DNA of 64,000 nucleotides from Adiantum capillus-veneris (Eukaryota > Streptophyta > Polypodiopsida > Polypodiales > Pteridaceae), in assembly GCA_014529385.2 (NCBI GenBank), contig CM043971.1, positions 97,804,485 through 97,868,484 of the forward strand, written 5' to 3'. This document shows, one piece after another, positions 10,729-20,601 of the stretch. How positions within the stretch are numbered: position 1 is the first letter of the stretch; every line of letters starts with the position of its first letter. The translations under genes were made by a program, and so were the position numbers. The notes beneath the pieces were generated by a model. The model saw nothing but the letters and a program-made list of their open reading frames with translations, searched no databases and was not told the DNA's origin.

Positions 10729-12345
10729 TCTTGAAAGATGATCTGCTCGCAGATGGGTTTTACCCTTTTTGACCACCACTGTGAAGTCAAATTCTAGCAA
10801 TATAATAAACCAGCGTACGATTCTCCCTGTATTGCAAGGTTTATTTACTAGGTACAAAAGAGCTTGATGATCTGTGAAGAACACAAATTTGTTTGCAAGC
10901 AAATAATGCCGAAATTTCTTCACAGCATAAATCATTCATAACCCTTCCCTCTCGGTGGTTGTGTAGTTCTTTTCTGCACTGTTTAATTGTCGGCTCGCAT
11001 AGCAAACCGGAAAGTCCATTGTTCCGTCTCCAGGTTGAGCTAGAATACTTCCAATGGCATATGCTGAAGCATCAATGTGCACATGGAATATCTTTTTCCA
11101 ATCTGGTGCCTTTAGTACAAGTGCTGATATAAGGTTTTCCTTCAGCTTTTGGAATGAAGTTTCACACTCCTTGGTCCATTCGAAATTGACTAGCAAACGA
11201 TACAGAGGTTGTGTGATAACCGCATACATGTATATGAATCTTCGATAATATCCGCAGTGCCCCATGAAGGATTTCACTTGTTTCGCATTAGTAGGCCTGG
11301 GCAGGTCTACAATGACTTTGACTTTGTCTAGGTCTGTGGTTATGCCGTTTCGTGAGACAATGTGTCCTAAGATTCGTCCTTGCTTAACCATAAATACACA
11401 CTTTTCCGAGTTTAGACAGATTCGATATGTTCAGCACTTTTCAAAGACCTTTTGCAAATGGTCAATATGTTCCTCTCGCAGAAGAGAGTGTACACACAGG
11501 TCATCCATGTAAATTTCTAAGAATATTCTTAGGTATTCCTTGAAAGCGTGAGTCATTAACATCTGGAAAGTGGCTGGTGCATTTGCTAAGCCAAATGGCA
11601 TAACTCAATATGCATAAATCCCCCATTCTGTGGCAAACGCTGTTTTGTGTTGATCCTCCCTTGCTATTGCCAATTGGTTGTATCCCGAAAACCCATATAG
11701 AAAGGAATAAGCCTGTTTCCCGGCCACTCGCTCCAGTACATGTTCTGTGATTGGCAAGGGATAATTATCCCTTATGGTTGCTGCATTCACCTTTTTGAGG
11801 TTTACACACACTCGCAGTTTTCCATTCTTCTTGGGAACTACCACAATGGGTGACACCCAATCTGTATGTTCAATCTCATAGATGAACTCCGCTTCCATCA
11901 GTTTATCAATCTCGTCTTTGATTCGTTTGGCAAATGTGTCATTATATGTATAAGGACGTTGTTTGCTAGGTTTTGCATCTGATTTCAAAGGAATTGTATG
12001 TTGGCATATCAATGGATCAACTCCTTTGAGGTCTTTATAGGACCAAGCGAACACATCTTTATACTTCGTGAGAAGTTGTGTTAGTTGTGCTTCCTCCTCA
12101 GGCTCTAAATCGTTAGCTATATAGACCGGCTGAGGCTTTTCACCTGGTTCTGCGAGGTCTATTCTTTTTGCATTTTCAGGCCCATCGTAAGATTCTTGGT
12201 TGGTTCTCTCCCTGATTGGTGGTGTCATGATGATTTTTCTATCTTGGATAGTAAATTTCCGATAGTGTGCTGGTACGTTCATGTTGCCGTTTTCTGACTC
12301 CCCTTTACCATCACTATCATCTTCAGTAGTCCATATCTCTCTCAA
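10729..12345 (-). pseudogene. Element A reverse transcriptase and RNase H
   Basis: Copies element RNA to DNA and removes the RNA strand. RT blocks in order: QRPYTYN, W-SPIVVVPKKNGKLR, the motif A region FLYGFSGYNQ, KTAFATEWG, then the catalytic YMDD box at 11511-11500 and LGHIVSRNGI. RNase H follows with FHVHIDASAYAIGSIL, YTTTERE, FFTDHQAL and ADHLSRI. One frame runs through, interrupted by TGA at 11607-11605, near 11430 and at 10938-10936; CGA is the likely ancestor at each. Motif A carries Tyr where FLDGFSGY is expected, so one of the three catalytic aspartates is lost. The linker upstream (12345-12200) connects to the protease region in the same frame. Confidence 0.9.
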
Positions 12346-12420
12346 AAACCGTTTCAGTTCTTGGTATTTCTGTTTACGCTCGAGTTTGGTCCTCTCTTGG
12401 TCTTTTGTTGTTTCTCTTTT

Positions 12421-13122
12421 TTATTTTTCAGATTTTTGTGATTTTGTTTCGATTTTAGCTTTTCTTACCTGTTTTATTTCTTCTCGCGTTCTTTCTTTTC
12501 GATTTACTGAGAATTTCCCTGATATTTGATCTTTCACACAAACCTCAGCTTTTACAAGCATCAAATAGTGAGTTTTACCTTTTATCCTGGCCATCAGATT
12601 CTCTCTCACTTTGTTTCCTATTCTTTTCCTCCTATAGCGTTCTTGGCGTCTAGGGTGTTGATTAGCAAAATCATAAAACTTGATATTCTTGGCTTCATTT
12701 CCACGCTCACTTGAGGTGTTTGAACACTCATTATCTGCATCATCATTTACTTCTAAATGTTCAGAGGAGTTGTAAAACTCTTGTTTTGGAGGTTCTACCG
12801 TCTCTTTCTCTGGCACAACGCTTACCATGTAATAGGGTAGCACATCGTAGCCATCCTTATCGCAAAACTTTGTTGTTGGACTGCCGGTAATGGTACAGAC
12901 ATCTAATGTTGCCAGTATGTGTTCCCATTCTAGAGGTTCCAAGGCATCTTCAGGGAAAGGTTCCGGAATATACTCTTTGTCCTCAATTGTTCTTTCTAAG
13001 ACGCATTCCTCTTTTTTTAAGCTTCTACAATGTGAAGCTCCGCACATCCATAGCTCTTTTGGTTGCCCTAACCATGCTGGTAGTTCCGATCCTGCTATTG
13101 TAGCCGAATCAAACTCTTCCAC
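12421..13122 (-). pseudogene. Element A Pol linker between protease and RT
   Basis: An open stretch in the same frame as the downstream RT, ending in a TAA. It is acidic at first (ELPAWLGQPKELW, EPFPEDALEPLEWEH) and ends in a highly basic, Lys/Arg-rich part with many short repeats of E-K-R. No catalytic motif is visible. Position and frame suggest it is the protease-RT spacer typical of large plant gypsy polyproteins. Function not known. Confidence 0.55.
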
Positions 13123-13157
13123 TGGTGTTTAGTTTACATCTTTGTAACTATGGTCTT

Positions 13158-13610
13158 TTAGGTGTATTTTAGTTGTCGTCTCGCCATGTCTGAGGTATAT
13201 GTGGTCATAACCCCATAACCCCAATCTTGGACCATCTTCAGTTGTCGCATGAATGGTCGTCCCAAGATTATCTCATAATTGTTCTTTTTGTCGAAATCGA
13301 CTATTGCAAATGTATGCTCATACTCGATCCCGCACGAAGTGACAATTACTTTTTCTAAGAGTCCGAGAGGCTTCTCCATGAACCCATCTGCCAACTGTAG
13401 CTTCATTCTGGTAGCCCTCAGAGCTGGTTTTCCCCATTTTTTCCAGATTTCCTTGGTGGCGATAGCAACTCCCGCTCCACTATCAAGAATAGCTTTGGAA
13501 ACTACTCCTTGGAATTCTACCGGTAGCGTCGTGTTTCCGTCTTCTCCCTCGCAATATTCTCCAACCTTATTCAATGGTACAGGTTTAGTGTTTAGGTTAG
13601 GTCTGTCCAA
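13158..13610 (-). pseudogene. Element A aspartic protease (first copy)
   Basis: Retropepsin that cuts the Gag-Pol polyprotein and acts as a dimer. Catalytic-loop motif AILDSGAGVAIAT, flap-side LQLADGF and the closing IILGRPFMRQL are all visible in a 150-residue frame, the usual order and length. The frame differs from the neighbouring pieces, so indels separate it from Gag upstream and the linker downstream. It lies in the expected place before RT, which makes the second protease-like domain after integrase remarkable. Confidence 0.8.
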
Positions 13611-13633
13611 CTCCCTGATTCCTTCTTAGAGCT

Positions 13634-14427
13634 TCAGGTGGGGTCTTTCACTCCAAATTTTTCTAGGCATTTTCCTACTGTGGTCCACATGTTTGGTCTT
13701 AACCTTAGGAGTTCTGCTAATGTGATTGTGCATATCACCGGGGTGGATAATAACTCAATCAATCCTTGCGAATCCATCACCTTGTTAGAAGAAAGTCTTT
13801 GAGATGGGATTGCTCTCACTTCCGACTTAGCTTCATATTCTCCCAGGTAAGAGGGTAAAGTTCTCAAAGAGTTTGGTTGGCCGTGCCCCAAACTAATAGA
13901 TCATTGGTCTCCCCCTTGTGAATGTATTTCTAAGTTCATTTGTGATCTTGCCTCAAATTATTCAATAGGAGGTAAGATCACGTTCTTTTCTTCTCTCGTG
14001 CTATTCATGTGGTTACTCATCCTATTAGCTTCGTTGGCCTCTCGGATTTGCTTCTACATATAATTTAAAACGTTATCGTCCTTACCCATTTTTGCCAATA
14101 TTTTAGGATGGACCCCGTCACTTGCCCCATCGGTGGTATTTGGCACTATGATAGGCTCTCCTCTGGATTCATAATCATTAGTGAGTCTTTCCTTTGTTTC
14201 TTCATGTTTCTCTAACGTTGGTTGGATAGGGGTGGAGCTGGTGCGGCTTGACAATTTTTCGGTTTACCCAACGGGTCTTCCATCAATGATTGAGCAGTCT
14301 TGATCATCTTTTTACACATATCCAACCTCTGTTTTTCTATTTCTGCATATGGATAAGTCATCCACCTTTGCTTCTGGGTTTGGTTCTTTTTAAGTCGAGC
14401 TTCATAAGCTTGTAGCAGTGCATCCAA
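13634..14427 (-). pseudogene. Element A Gag-protease spacer, multiply frameshifted
   Basis: Three short frames (14427-14212, 14254-14054, 13891-13634) fit a continuous ancestral polyprotein interrupted by indels. Pieces such as MDALLQAYEARLKKNQ and LIELLSTPVICTITLAELL have protein-like composition. The latter looks like a helical region preceding the protease. No catalytic motif. Assigned by position only. Confidence 0.4.
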
Positions 14428-14435
14428 CTGCTCGT

Positions 14436-15686
14436 TTACCTTGTCTGCCAGTACAGATCCTCTTGATCCTGCACTTTGGGCTCTTCTATTTCCTTGGATG
14501 CTATGGCTGCTGTGGTGTGTGAGCTTAAGCTAGCTAGGTCCTCTAACCGCTCCAATCTGTTCTTTGTATGTTTCAACTCATCGGATAGGGCTACTTGCTC
14601 TCGTTCTTTCCTGGCTTTCCTACGCGCCTTTCTAGCTTTCCAAGTGCTTCTTTGATTTTTCATTTCTGAACTTTGGGCATCGGTTTTTGGTTCTTCTACT
14701 ATTGGTTCGTTCGTCCTTCTTTGGGCTTGGGCTCGTGTTACCGCCTGAATAGGTATGATTGTTTCATTTTCCGATCCTCCACTGGAAGGTACTGTCTCCA
14801 ACAGGTTCAAGGTGGTTTTTGCTCCTTTGCTCGGGTTTTTAGGGCAATCGGGAATCAAATGAGTAATTCCACATTCTGGGCAATACGCATTGACTCTAAT
14901 GATTTCATCATGAGGACAATCTCTCAGCCAATGGTCTCCACCACACTTGTAACAGGGTCCCTTGGGTTGTTGAGGTGCTCCTTGAGCCCCTCGTTGCTGG
15001 TAAGCCTGTCTCTGTCCGCCCATGCCTCCATTGGCTATGAACAACAATGTTCGTTCATCTAAGCTATATCTTCCTTCTCCTGTGGCCTGTGCAGCAGTTG
15101 GAGGTCCTTGATTCCCTATCATGCTCCATGGTTCTGGTGTCGAGGGTTCTTCCGGTGGATAATAGACAGGGTTTGCCGCATATCCATTGGGATCTTCATA
15201 ATATGCATGCATAGGCACCAAAGCCTTATCTTCTGATTCAGTTATCGTTGGTGTGTATCTTATACCAACTAGTCGTAAACTTGGTAGGGGTGGTTGTTGC
15301 CCCAACACCGATTGTGGTCTTTCTACACCTACAGGTCCTGGTAAGTTGCCTGCTTGATATCTAGGCATCGGTGGAACTTGAGGGGACGCTACGGGAGCTT
15401 GGGGAGCGTAAGGTCTCTCCCTCACATATCCCTTGTTATAGTAACATTCCTCGGTCCCATGGTTTGTCCATTTTTGCTCAATAGCACACCACTTGGGCTG
15501 TTTAGCCTGAGGTTTGGCGTACAAGTTGATCTTTTTTAGCACTTCATCTACGAGCTGCTCCTGGTTTACCGTTATTTCTCCTTTCAGTGTTGTCCTGGAA
15601 GACTTGCTCCCACTTTGCTGTGAAGATGAATCGTCATCAAGGTCCTTGAACTCCCCTTTCTTTGTAGACCGCACAATTGTCCACAA
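14436..15686 (-). pseudogene. Element A Gag C-terminus: nucleocapsid zinc knuckles
   Basis: Two consecutive zinc-binding knuckles are visible around 14960-14840: CYKCGGDHWLRDC, a CCHC-type knuckle, and CPECGITHLIPDC, a second C-x2-C-x4-H-x4-C. Such knuckles bind genomic RNA in nucleocapsid. Upstream lies a Pro/Gln-rich linker and downstream a basic Arg/Lys helix (KARKARRKARKERE). The frame overlaps the preceding capsid frame by 50 bases with a shift near 15660, where VYK-KGEFKDLDDD should join, so it is one broken Gag. Confidence 0.8.
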
Positions 15687-16647
15687 GGTACAGAGCCTCC
15701 TTGGTCAACTCATTCAACGTCGTGCTCCTCTTCATATGTAAGTCTTTCTGGAGATCTGCATTCCTTAGTCCTTGGATGAATATCAGCATAAATCTGGATT
15801 GAGTTGGCAGTTCTTCAACAGGACAGAACTTAACATATCTTTTTAGTCTTAGGACTGCCTTCCGTACAGATTCTCCATCTTTTTGTTTGAATTTATGGAT
15901 TTGTGAGACGGTATTATGAGCTATTCCCCTTTGAGATAATTCCTCAATAAACTCGTCAAACACTTCCTCCATCGACTCAAAGTCTCTACGCTCCACAGAG
16001 TCAAACCAAGTTGCAGCATCATCCTCTAGGGTTAGTCCAAGCCCTGCAAATTGGGTAGGAAAATCTAACACCTCTTCTGCTCTAATTACACGCACAAAGG
16101 CTGCCACATGATCTCTTGGGTCTCTGTTTCCTGTGTATTTCTTGTTTACCCATTTTTGCACTTGAGAAGGTCTAATTCTGCGATGGTCTACAAACCTCAT
16201 CATTGGATCACCCCGTCCAAGTCTATACACCTCCTCAGGCCTTCTGTAATAGGCTGGTTCCTCTCCCAACGGTGCTCCTAAGCCATAATTTCTAACGGTT
16301 CTTGTTGGAGGTGGTTCTTCTCTTCGAACTCGTTCGATGCCATGGTCCTCCAAGCTCGGTTGACCCTTGTGTCTTTGGCTTACTCTCTGCTTGATACCTT
16401 GAATAGTGTGGTGGTTCTTGCAAATCCCTGAGCCCTCGTGCGGCTTGATAACCATCTCGGTTTCGGTCTGGTTCCATTGTTGCACTCTGTCGAAGCCATG
16501 CCTGCAATGATGGCTGGTTTGCTGGTTGGTCTTGGTTGTTGAATACTTGCTGTCTGGTGGAATGTGAGGTAGTGTCATACTCATCTGAAAATGGATTTGT
16601 TGACTTGCTTGGGGTGTGGGCGGCTCTCGGCATTTCCTCAGGGGCAT
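15637..16647 (-). pseudogene. Element A Gag capsid-like domain
   Basis: A 336-residue frame with the plant gypsy 'retrotrans_gag' signature: DPRDHVAAFVRVI, then LEDDAATWFDSVE, FDEFIEELSQRG, FKQKDGESVRKAVLRLKRY and FIQGLRNADLQKDL. It forms the virus-like particle shell. The start is preceded by a disordered, Arg/Gln-rich segment. A frameshift separates it from the N-terminal frame at 17464-16853 and another from the zinc-knuckle frame. Confidence 0.82.
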
Positions 16648-16852
16648 ATGCTGATGCTCCTGGACCTGTTGCTCTTTCTACTTCCTCTGGGAGAATACGT
16701 TGGTATTCTCGCCCGTATCTATCAACAAAAACTATGCCCTTCCCCGTAGCAGTTTCATAAGAGAATAAGTAAAGAACCTTGTCTTTGCTTAGTTCGTTTA
16801 CGTATGGTTCTTTGCTGCGAAAGTAAGAGACAATACCCTCGCTCTCGTGTTT

Positions 16853-17464
16853 TTAGATTCCCACATTCTCGTTATAAGTTGGAATCCTGATTGTTTTCTT
16901 ATCGTACATAAAAATAGCTCCGTGCCGATCAATGTTTGGTGGAGGCTCTTGAGTTTCTGAAACCATTTTTCCTTTAGCCCCGTTATCTCCATATCTGTTG
17001 TAATCTTCAGGGTTGCTAACTATTAAATAGTGGTTCCCCTTTTCGTCTTGGAATCTATCTCCATCATCATACACGCGGATTATCTCCAATCTTTGTGCTG
17101 GCCTCTCTTCGATACAAATGCACTTGCGGCCTCGATAGTCAGAATAGACTTGGGATCCTCTTGAGTTTGTTCCCTCTAAGAAGATCACCGTAAGCCTGGA
17201 ATCATTCAAAGGATTTTGGGAGGTGCTTCCTCCTCGCATAGGTCCATCATAGGTGAAATCTCCTGGCTGTTGACTACCCATCATGAAGAAAGATTTGTCT
17301 GACGAAGTGTCAGTATCACTACCTTCCTCAATAATCGGTGCTAGCGGATCTAGCCTTGCCTGAGTTACACTCTCTTTGGTGGACACTAAGCTACCTTGGT
17401 CACCTGTTACCTTCTGGTGTCTAACAATGTGTCTTCCTGATCTTAAATTCATCAAACTTATCAA
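16853..17464 (-). pseudogene. Element A Gag N-terminus
   Basis: A 203-residue frame opening MISLMNLRSGRHI, a start resembling the 'M-LRSG' beginnings common in plant gypsy Gag proteins. The rest is acidic and low in hydrophobics. It ends in a stop before the capsid frame, in a different phase. The start is chosen as the first Met; no motif fixes it. Confidence 0.55.
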
Positions 17465-17873
17465 TGAAATTTAGCACAAATTCAACCACTCACCTGGCAG
17501 CGGGTCAGTTTCTGCACAACTTCTTGCTTTGTTGCTGAATATACCTGTACACAAGAGTTTTAATTTCGGCAATTGAATCAAAGCATTTATCTGCTAGAGG
17601 TTATCTTAGTAATGATTGGTATAACTGGAGAGTTAATCTCAACCACTACTGTATTTTATACACTGCTGATGTTCTGGATTAGGTTGCTAATCTGAAATAG
17701 TACTTCCTTCTAGTGTTGGCCAATTTACGCGAAAAAGTCTGAATTCAGTCTTTGCTTTGTCAAATGGGCAACCAAGGTCCAAATTCACTTCTGAAAGAAG
17801 TTCTGGAACCCTTAAGACAAATGGAACCTCACTGTCTAGGCCAGGTCAAATTTTCTCTGCAGTATGCCCCAAT
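17465..17873. other. Element A leader, upstream of gag
   Basis: No coding signal. AT-rich DNA between the first Gag Met and the palindromic repeat block. I looked for a tRNA-complementary primer-binding site and a second LTR edge here and beyond and saw neither. Confidence 0.4.
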
Positions 17874-18582
17874 AGACATCCTACGCGTAGGATGTCTCCT
17901 GCTGTATTTTGCCTGGATTTTTGCACTGTTGTTTCCCCTTGTTGTGCTGAGCTTACAGCTGCTTTTACTTTTTTGATTTGGACTTCTATAAGCTGGTCAA
18001 TGAGTAAGGAATCTGTTCCGACGGCCTGTTGATGGTATTGATCAGTCTAATCAACTCCAAATTGGACCAAAATTGACTAGCTGTCTTGCCTTAGGCTATA
18101 TAACACCTTACAATGCTCTAAGTCAAATTCTGGCTTCATTTTTCTTGCATTAGACATACTACGCGTAGGATGTCTTTTTCATCAGAATGGCTTTAAACTC
18201 AAGGCTTAAGCTCCCCTTGAGTTGCTAATCACCTAGGTATACTCAGATTTTAGTTTGGAGTCCCAAATCACTCAAAAGATATCCTACGCGTAGGATGTCT
18301 TTTTGGCCTGTTTGACCCCAAATTTGTTCCACAACTTCCCCTTGATGTCAGTATCCCAGAGGTATGCTTAGATTTTGATTTGGATGTCAAAAGTATCAAA
18401 CTTCAGCTGTTTTTGTTTTTTTCAGTCAAAAGTGCTAAAGTCCACTTTGAACCCAATTTTCTTACCCAAATGAGGTGAAACCATTTTCAGTCACTCAATA
18501 TATCATGCAAGACACACTCATGCAGCCATCTTATGGTTTTGGTCTCAAGTTAATGTTTTGGCACTATTTGGGTAGGATGTCT
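17874..18582. repeat. Tandem ~280-bp repeat with palindrome, 5' block of element A
   Basis: Palindromes at 17874-17897 (perfect), 18152-18175 (one change) and 18277-18300 (one change), plus a right half-site at 18571-18582. Start-to-start distances are 278, 125 and about 282, so one unit seems shortened by a deletion of about 155 bp. The spacer phrase GATTTTGATTTGGATGTCAAAA parallels the 3' block, so both blocks derive from one repeat family. Confidence 0.8.
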
Positions 18583-18600
18583 TGCAATTTCAGTCCATCT

Positions 18601-20027
18601 GGCCTTATCCTATCAAGATAGAGGAATCCCAAACTCCGAGCGAACTTTTTCGAGCGATGATAAAATCGAGAGAGTTAATGAGAGACACTTTATCATTAAT
18701 TGGAGGCCTTCTTGTCCAATCAATGTTTGATGCTTAATAAGAGATGCTACCTCAAACCCCTAAAAGAGGGTTTTTTAATAGAAAAAACTCCCTAAAGGAT
18801 TACAAAAAGAGAGAGATATATTTTTTTGGCAAAACTCACAAAAGTGAGTAGCATTGTATTAAAAATAACCAAAAAAAATACAAGACTTACCTTGCTCACA
18901 AGCCGAGCTAGAATACCATAGTAGGTAGCCATACATCAAGCACAAAAATTACCAAAATTATACATCAAGTTCGTGAACCGCCATCAACAACAAACCCGAT
19001 CGAAGAGGGGAGTCCATCGTCGACAAAACAAGAGCAAACCGACACCACATTATGCCGACATGGCAGGGCTCGTAATCCTCATCACCGAGAGACCAGGCTT
19101 AGGATGCCACTACTACTAATAGCCGTGCCACATCCACCATAGTGCCCAAAACTTGGGACCAAACCAACGACAACAAGACCAAATCCGTCGAGTAGCCGAC
19201 AAACAAGCAAGAGTCTCCAATACATACACCGAGTTGTACACGAGCAGGTAAGAGACCGCAACATAAACAAAATCTTCTAGTACATAAATAAATCGGATAA
19301 GCTATCGACAAATCGAATACGTCCACCGTCATCGCTAGCTTTGCAAACTACCCCCCCCCCCCCCTCTTCCTCTCCTCACTTTGTGTTCACTACAAAAACA
19401 CAATTTAAGCCAATTATTGCGCAATGCAAGGAAGGTAGGTGTTGAGATGTGGCACATGTAGGGGAGGTTAAACAGGCCATGCTTTTTTTAATATGCATGG
19501 GTTTGTGGAGCCAACAAGCATCTAATTGTGGTGGACTGTCTCAGGGAGAAATGCTTTGTGGATCCGCAACTGGTGATATGCTCGATCATCGTCGTCTGAT
19601 GAAACAAAGTGCATATTATTTAGAAGGCTTAAATCTCCAACTCCATCTTCGATGGAATCTGAGGAGACTCTAGCTAATGAGTGGAGACCGAATAGGCGGG
19701 TATCCCATTTTGTTTGATAAAAAGTGAATGGTGAAGTTAATGAATCTTGGGGTGATGCCGAGCCATGTTCGATGGGGAGAAAATGGAAAGACGACAAACG
19801 TCGAACATGTAGGTGGGGTCGTAGGTCGGACCGATACACACAAGTGGCGGGTAGGGACGGAGAAATTTACTTGTCAAAAAGAAAGTGCTTGAGGTACGGT
19901 AACTATCTCTCTCTATTTGTACTAAATGCAAAAGTGAATACACCTTTTTTTTAAAGCTCTTCAATGTGCTTTAAAAAAATTCTCCCTGAAAGGGTTGCAC
20001 GTCCGGCACACCCTTTGAGGAAGTTTA

Positions 20028-20030
<3 letters not shown>
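18601..20030. other. Non-coding region, no gene recognised
   Basis: Short ORFs on both strands lack any protein-family signal. Contains poly-C at about 19350-19366 and a stop-rich sequence. It may include the missing 5' LTR of element A in a form I cannot recognise, or host intergenic DNA. Confidence 0.35.

Positions 20031-20077
<47 letters not shown>
20031..20077. repeat. (GA)n microsatellite
   Basis: An uninterrupted run of about 23 GA dinucleotides. Intergenic. Confidence 0.95.
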
Positions 20078-20080
<3 letters not shown>

Positions 20081-20525
20081 GGCTAGAAAAATACATTTTC
20101 TCTAACCGATGAAAATAAGGGCAAACTTGGATTACTCTCAATTCTTAGGTGAAAAATTGAATCTTTTGCCGGTAATGACACTAAAGCTTGTGTAATTTTT
20201 TTTCTTTTTCTCTCTTAAAGCCATTTGAAACTTTGACTTTTGTAAAGGCAAGCTCAAAATATAGCCGAGATTTTGTAATTTCAACGGTTAAAATACATTG
20301 GACCCCGGTTTTTTTCTAACATTGAGAGAAAATCTCACTTATTTCTTTTCAATTTTTATACACATCAAAGTTTTTTTTTTTTTTTTAAGGTCCACTTACT
20401 TTCGTATTAAGGAATGGCTTCCAAGTCCCTTGTCACACAAGGGCACCTGTCGCACCCTTTTGAAAATGGTTATTAACTCTATTGTCACATTGGAGTTGAA
20501 AACAAAAGCTGCACATTTTTCTCAA

Positions 20526-20601
20526 GGGAGTAGCCCAAGTGGTTAAACCTCCGGTTTAGATGCTATCTCCGAAGGTTTAACGCCTCTAAAATGAACTCCC
20601 A
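20526..20601 (+). repeat. tRNA-like SINE head or tRNA pseudogene
   Basis: GGGAGT at 20526-20531 can pair with ACTCCC at 20595-20600, like an acceptor stem. TAGCCCAAGTGG resembles a polymerase III A box and GGTTTAACGCC resembles a degenerate B box inside a short stem with a 7-base loop. The extra bases between the T-arm and acceptor show it is not a functional tRNA. A tRNA-derived SINE is the likeliest reading. Further A/T and poly-C sequence follows. Confidence 0.35.

Larger units (their letters stand above)
588..18600 (-). mobile_element. Element A: giant decayed Ty3/gypsy LTR retrotransposon
   Basis: A minus-strand element of about 18 kb. In transcription order: leader with palindromic tandem repeats, Gag (17464-14436), protease (13610-13158), RT and RNase H, integrase, a post-integrase second protease-like domain and tail (to 7812), a 2.9-kb non-coding stretch with more palindromic repeats, an extra coiled-coil ORF (4943-1727), polypurine tract and 3' LTR (1522-588). 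The PR-RT-RH-IN order is diagnostic of Ty3/gypsy. I could not find a matching 5' LTR or a primer-binding site to the right, so the upper boundary is approximate and the 5' end may be truncated. Many stops are TGA where CGA or TGG is expected, so the copy is old and inactive. Confidence 0.85.

Noticed and set aside
17500-18600. 5' LTR of element A
   Set aside because: No match to the 588-1522 LTR ends and no tRNA-complementary site was seen, so no LTR is annotated there.
19082-19332. Minus-strand Cys/Leu-rich ORFs
   Set aside because: Two overlapping short frames without motif or context; probably chance.
20526-20601. Functional tRNA gene
   Set aside because: Extra bases between T-arm and acceptor, weak stems and no clear anticodon arm; called SINE-like instead.
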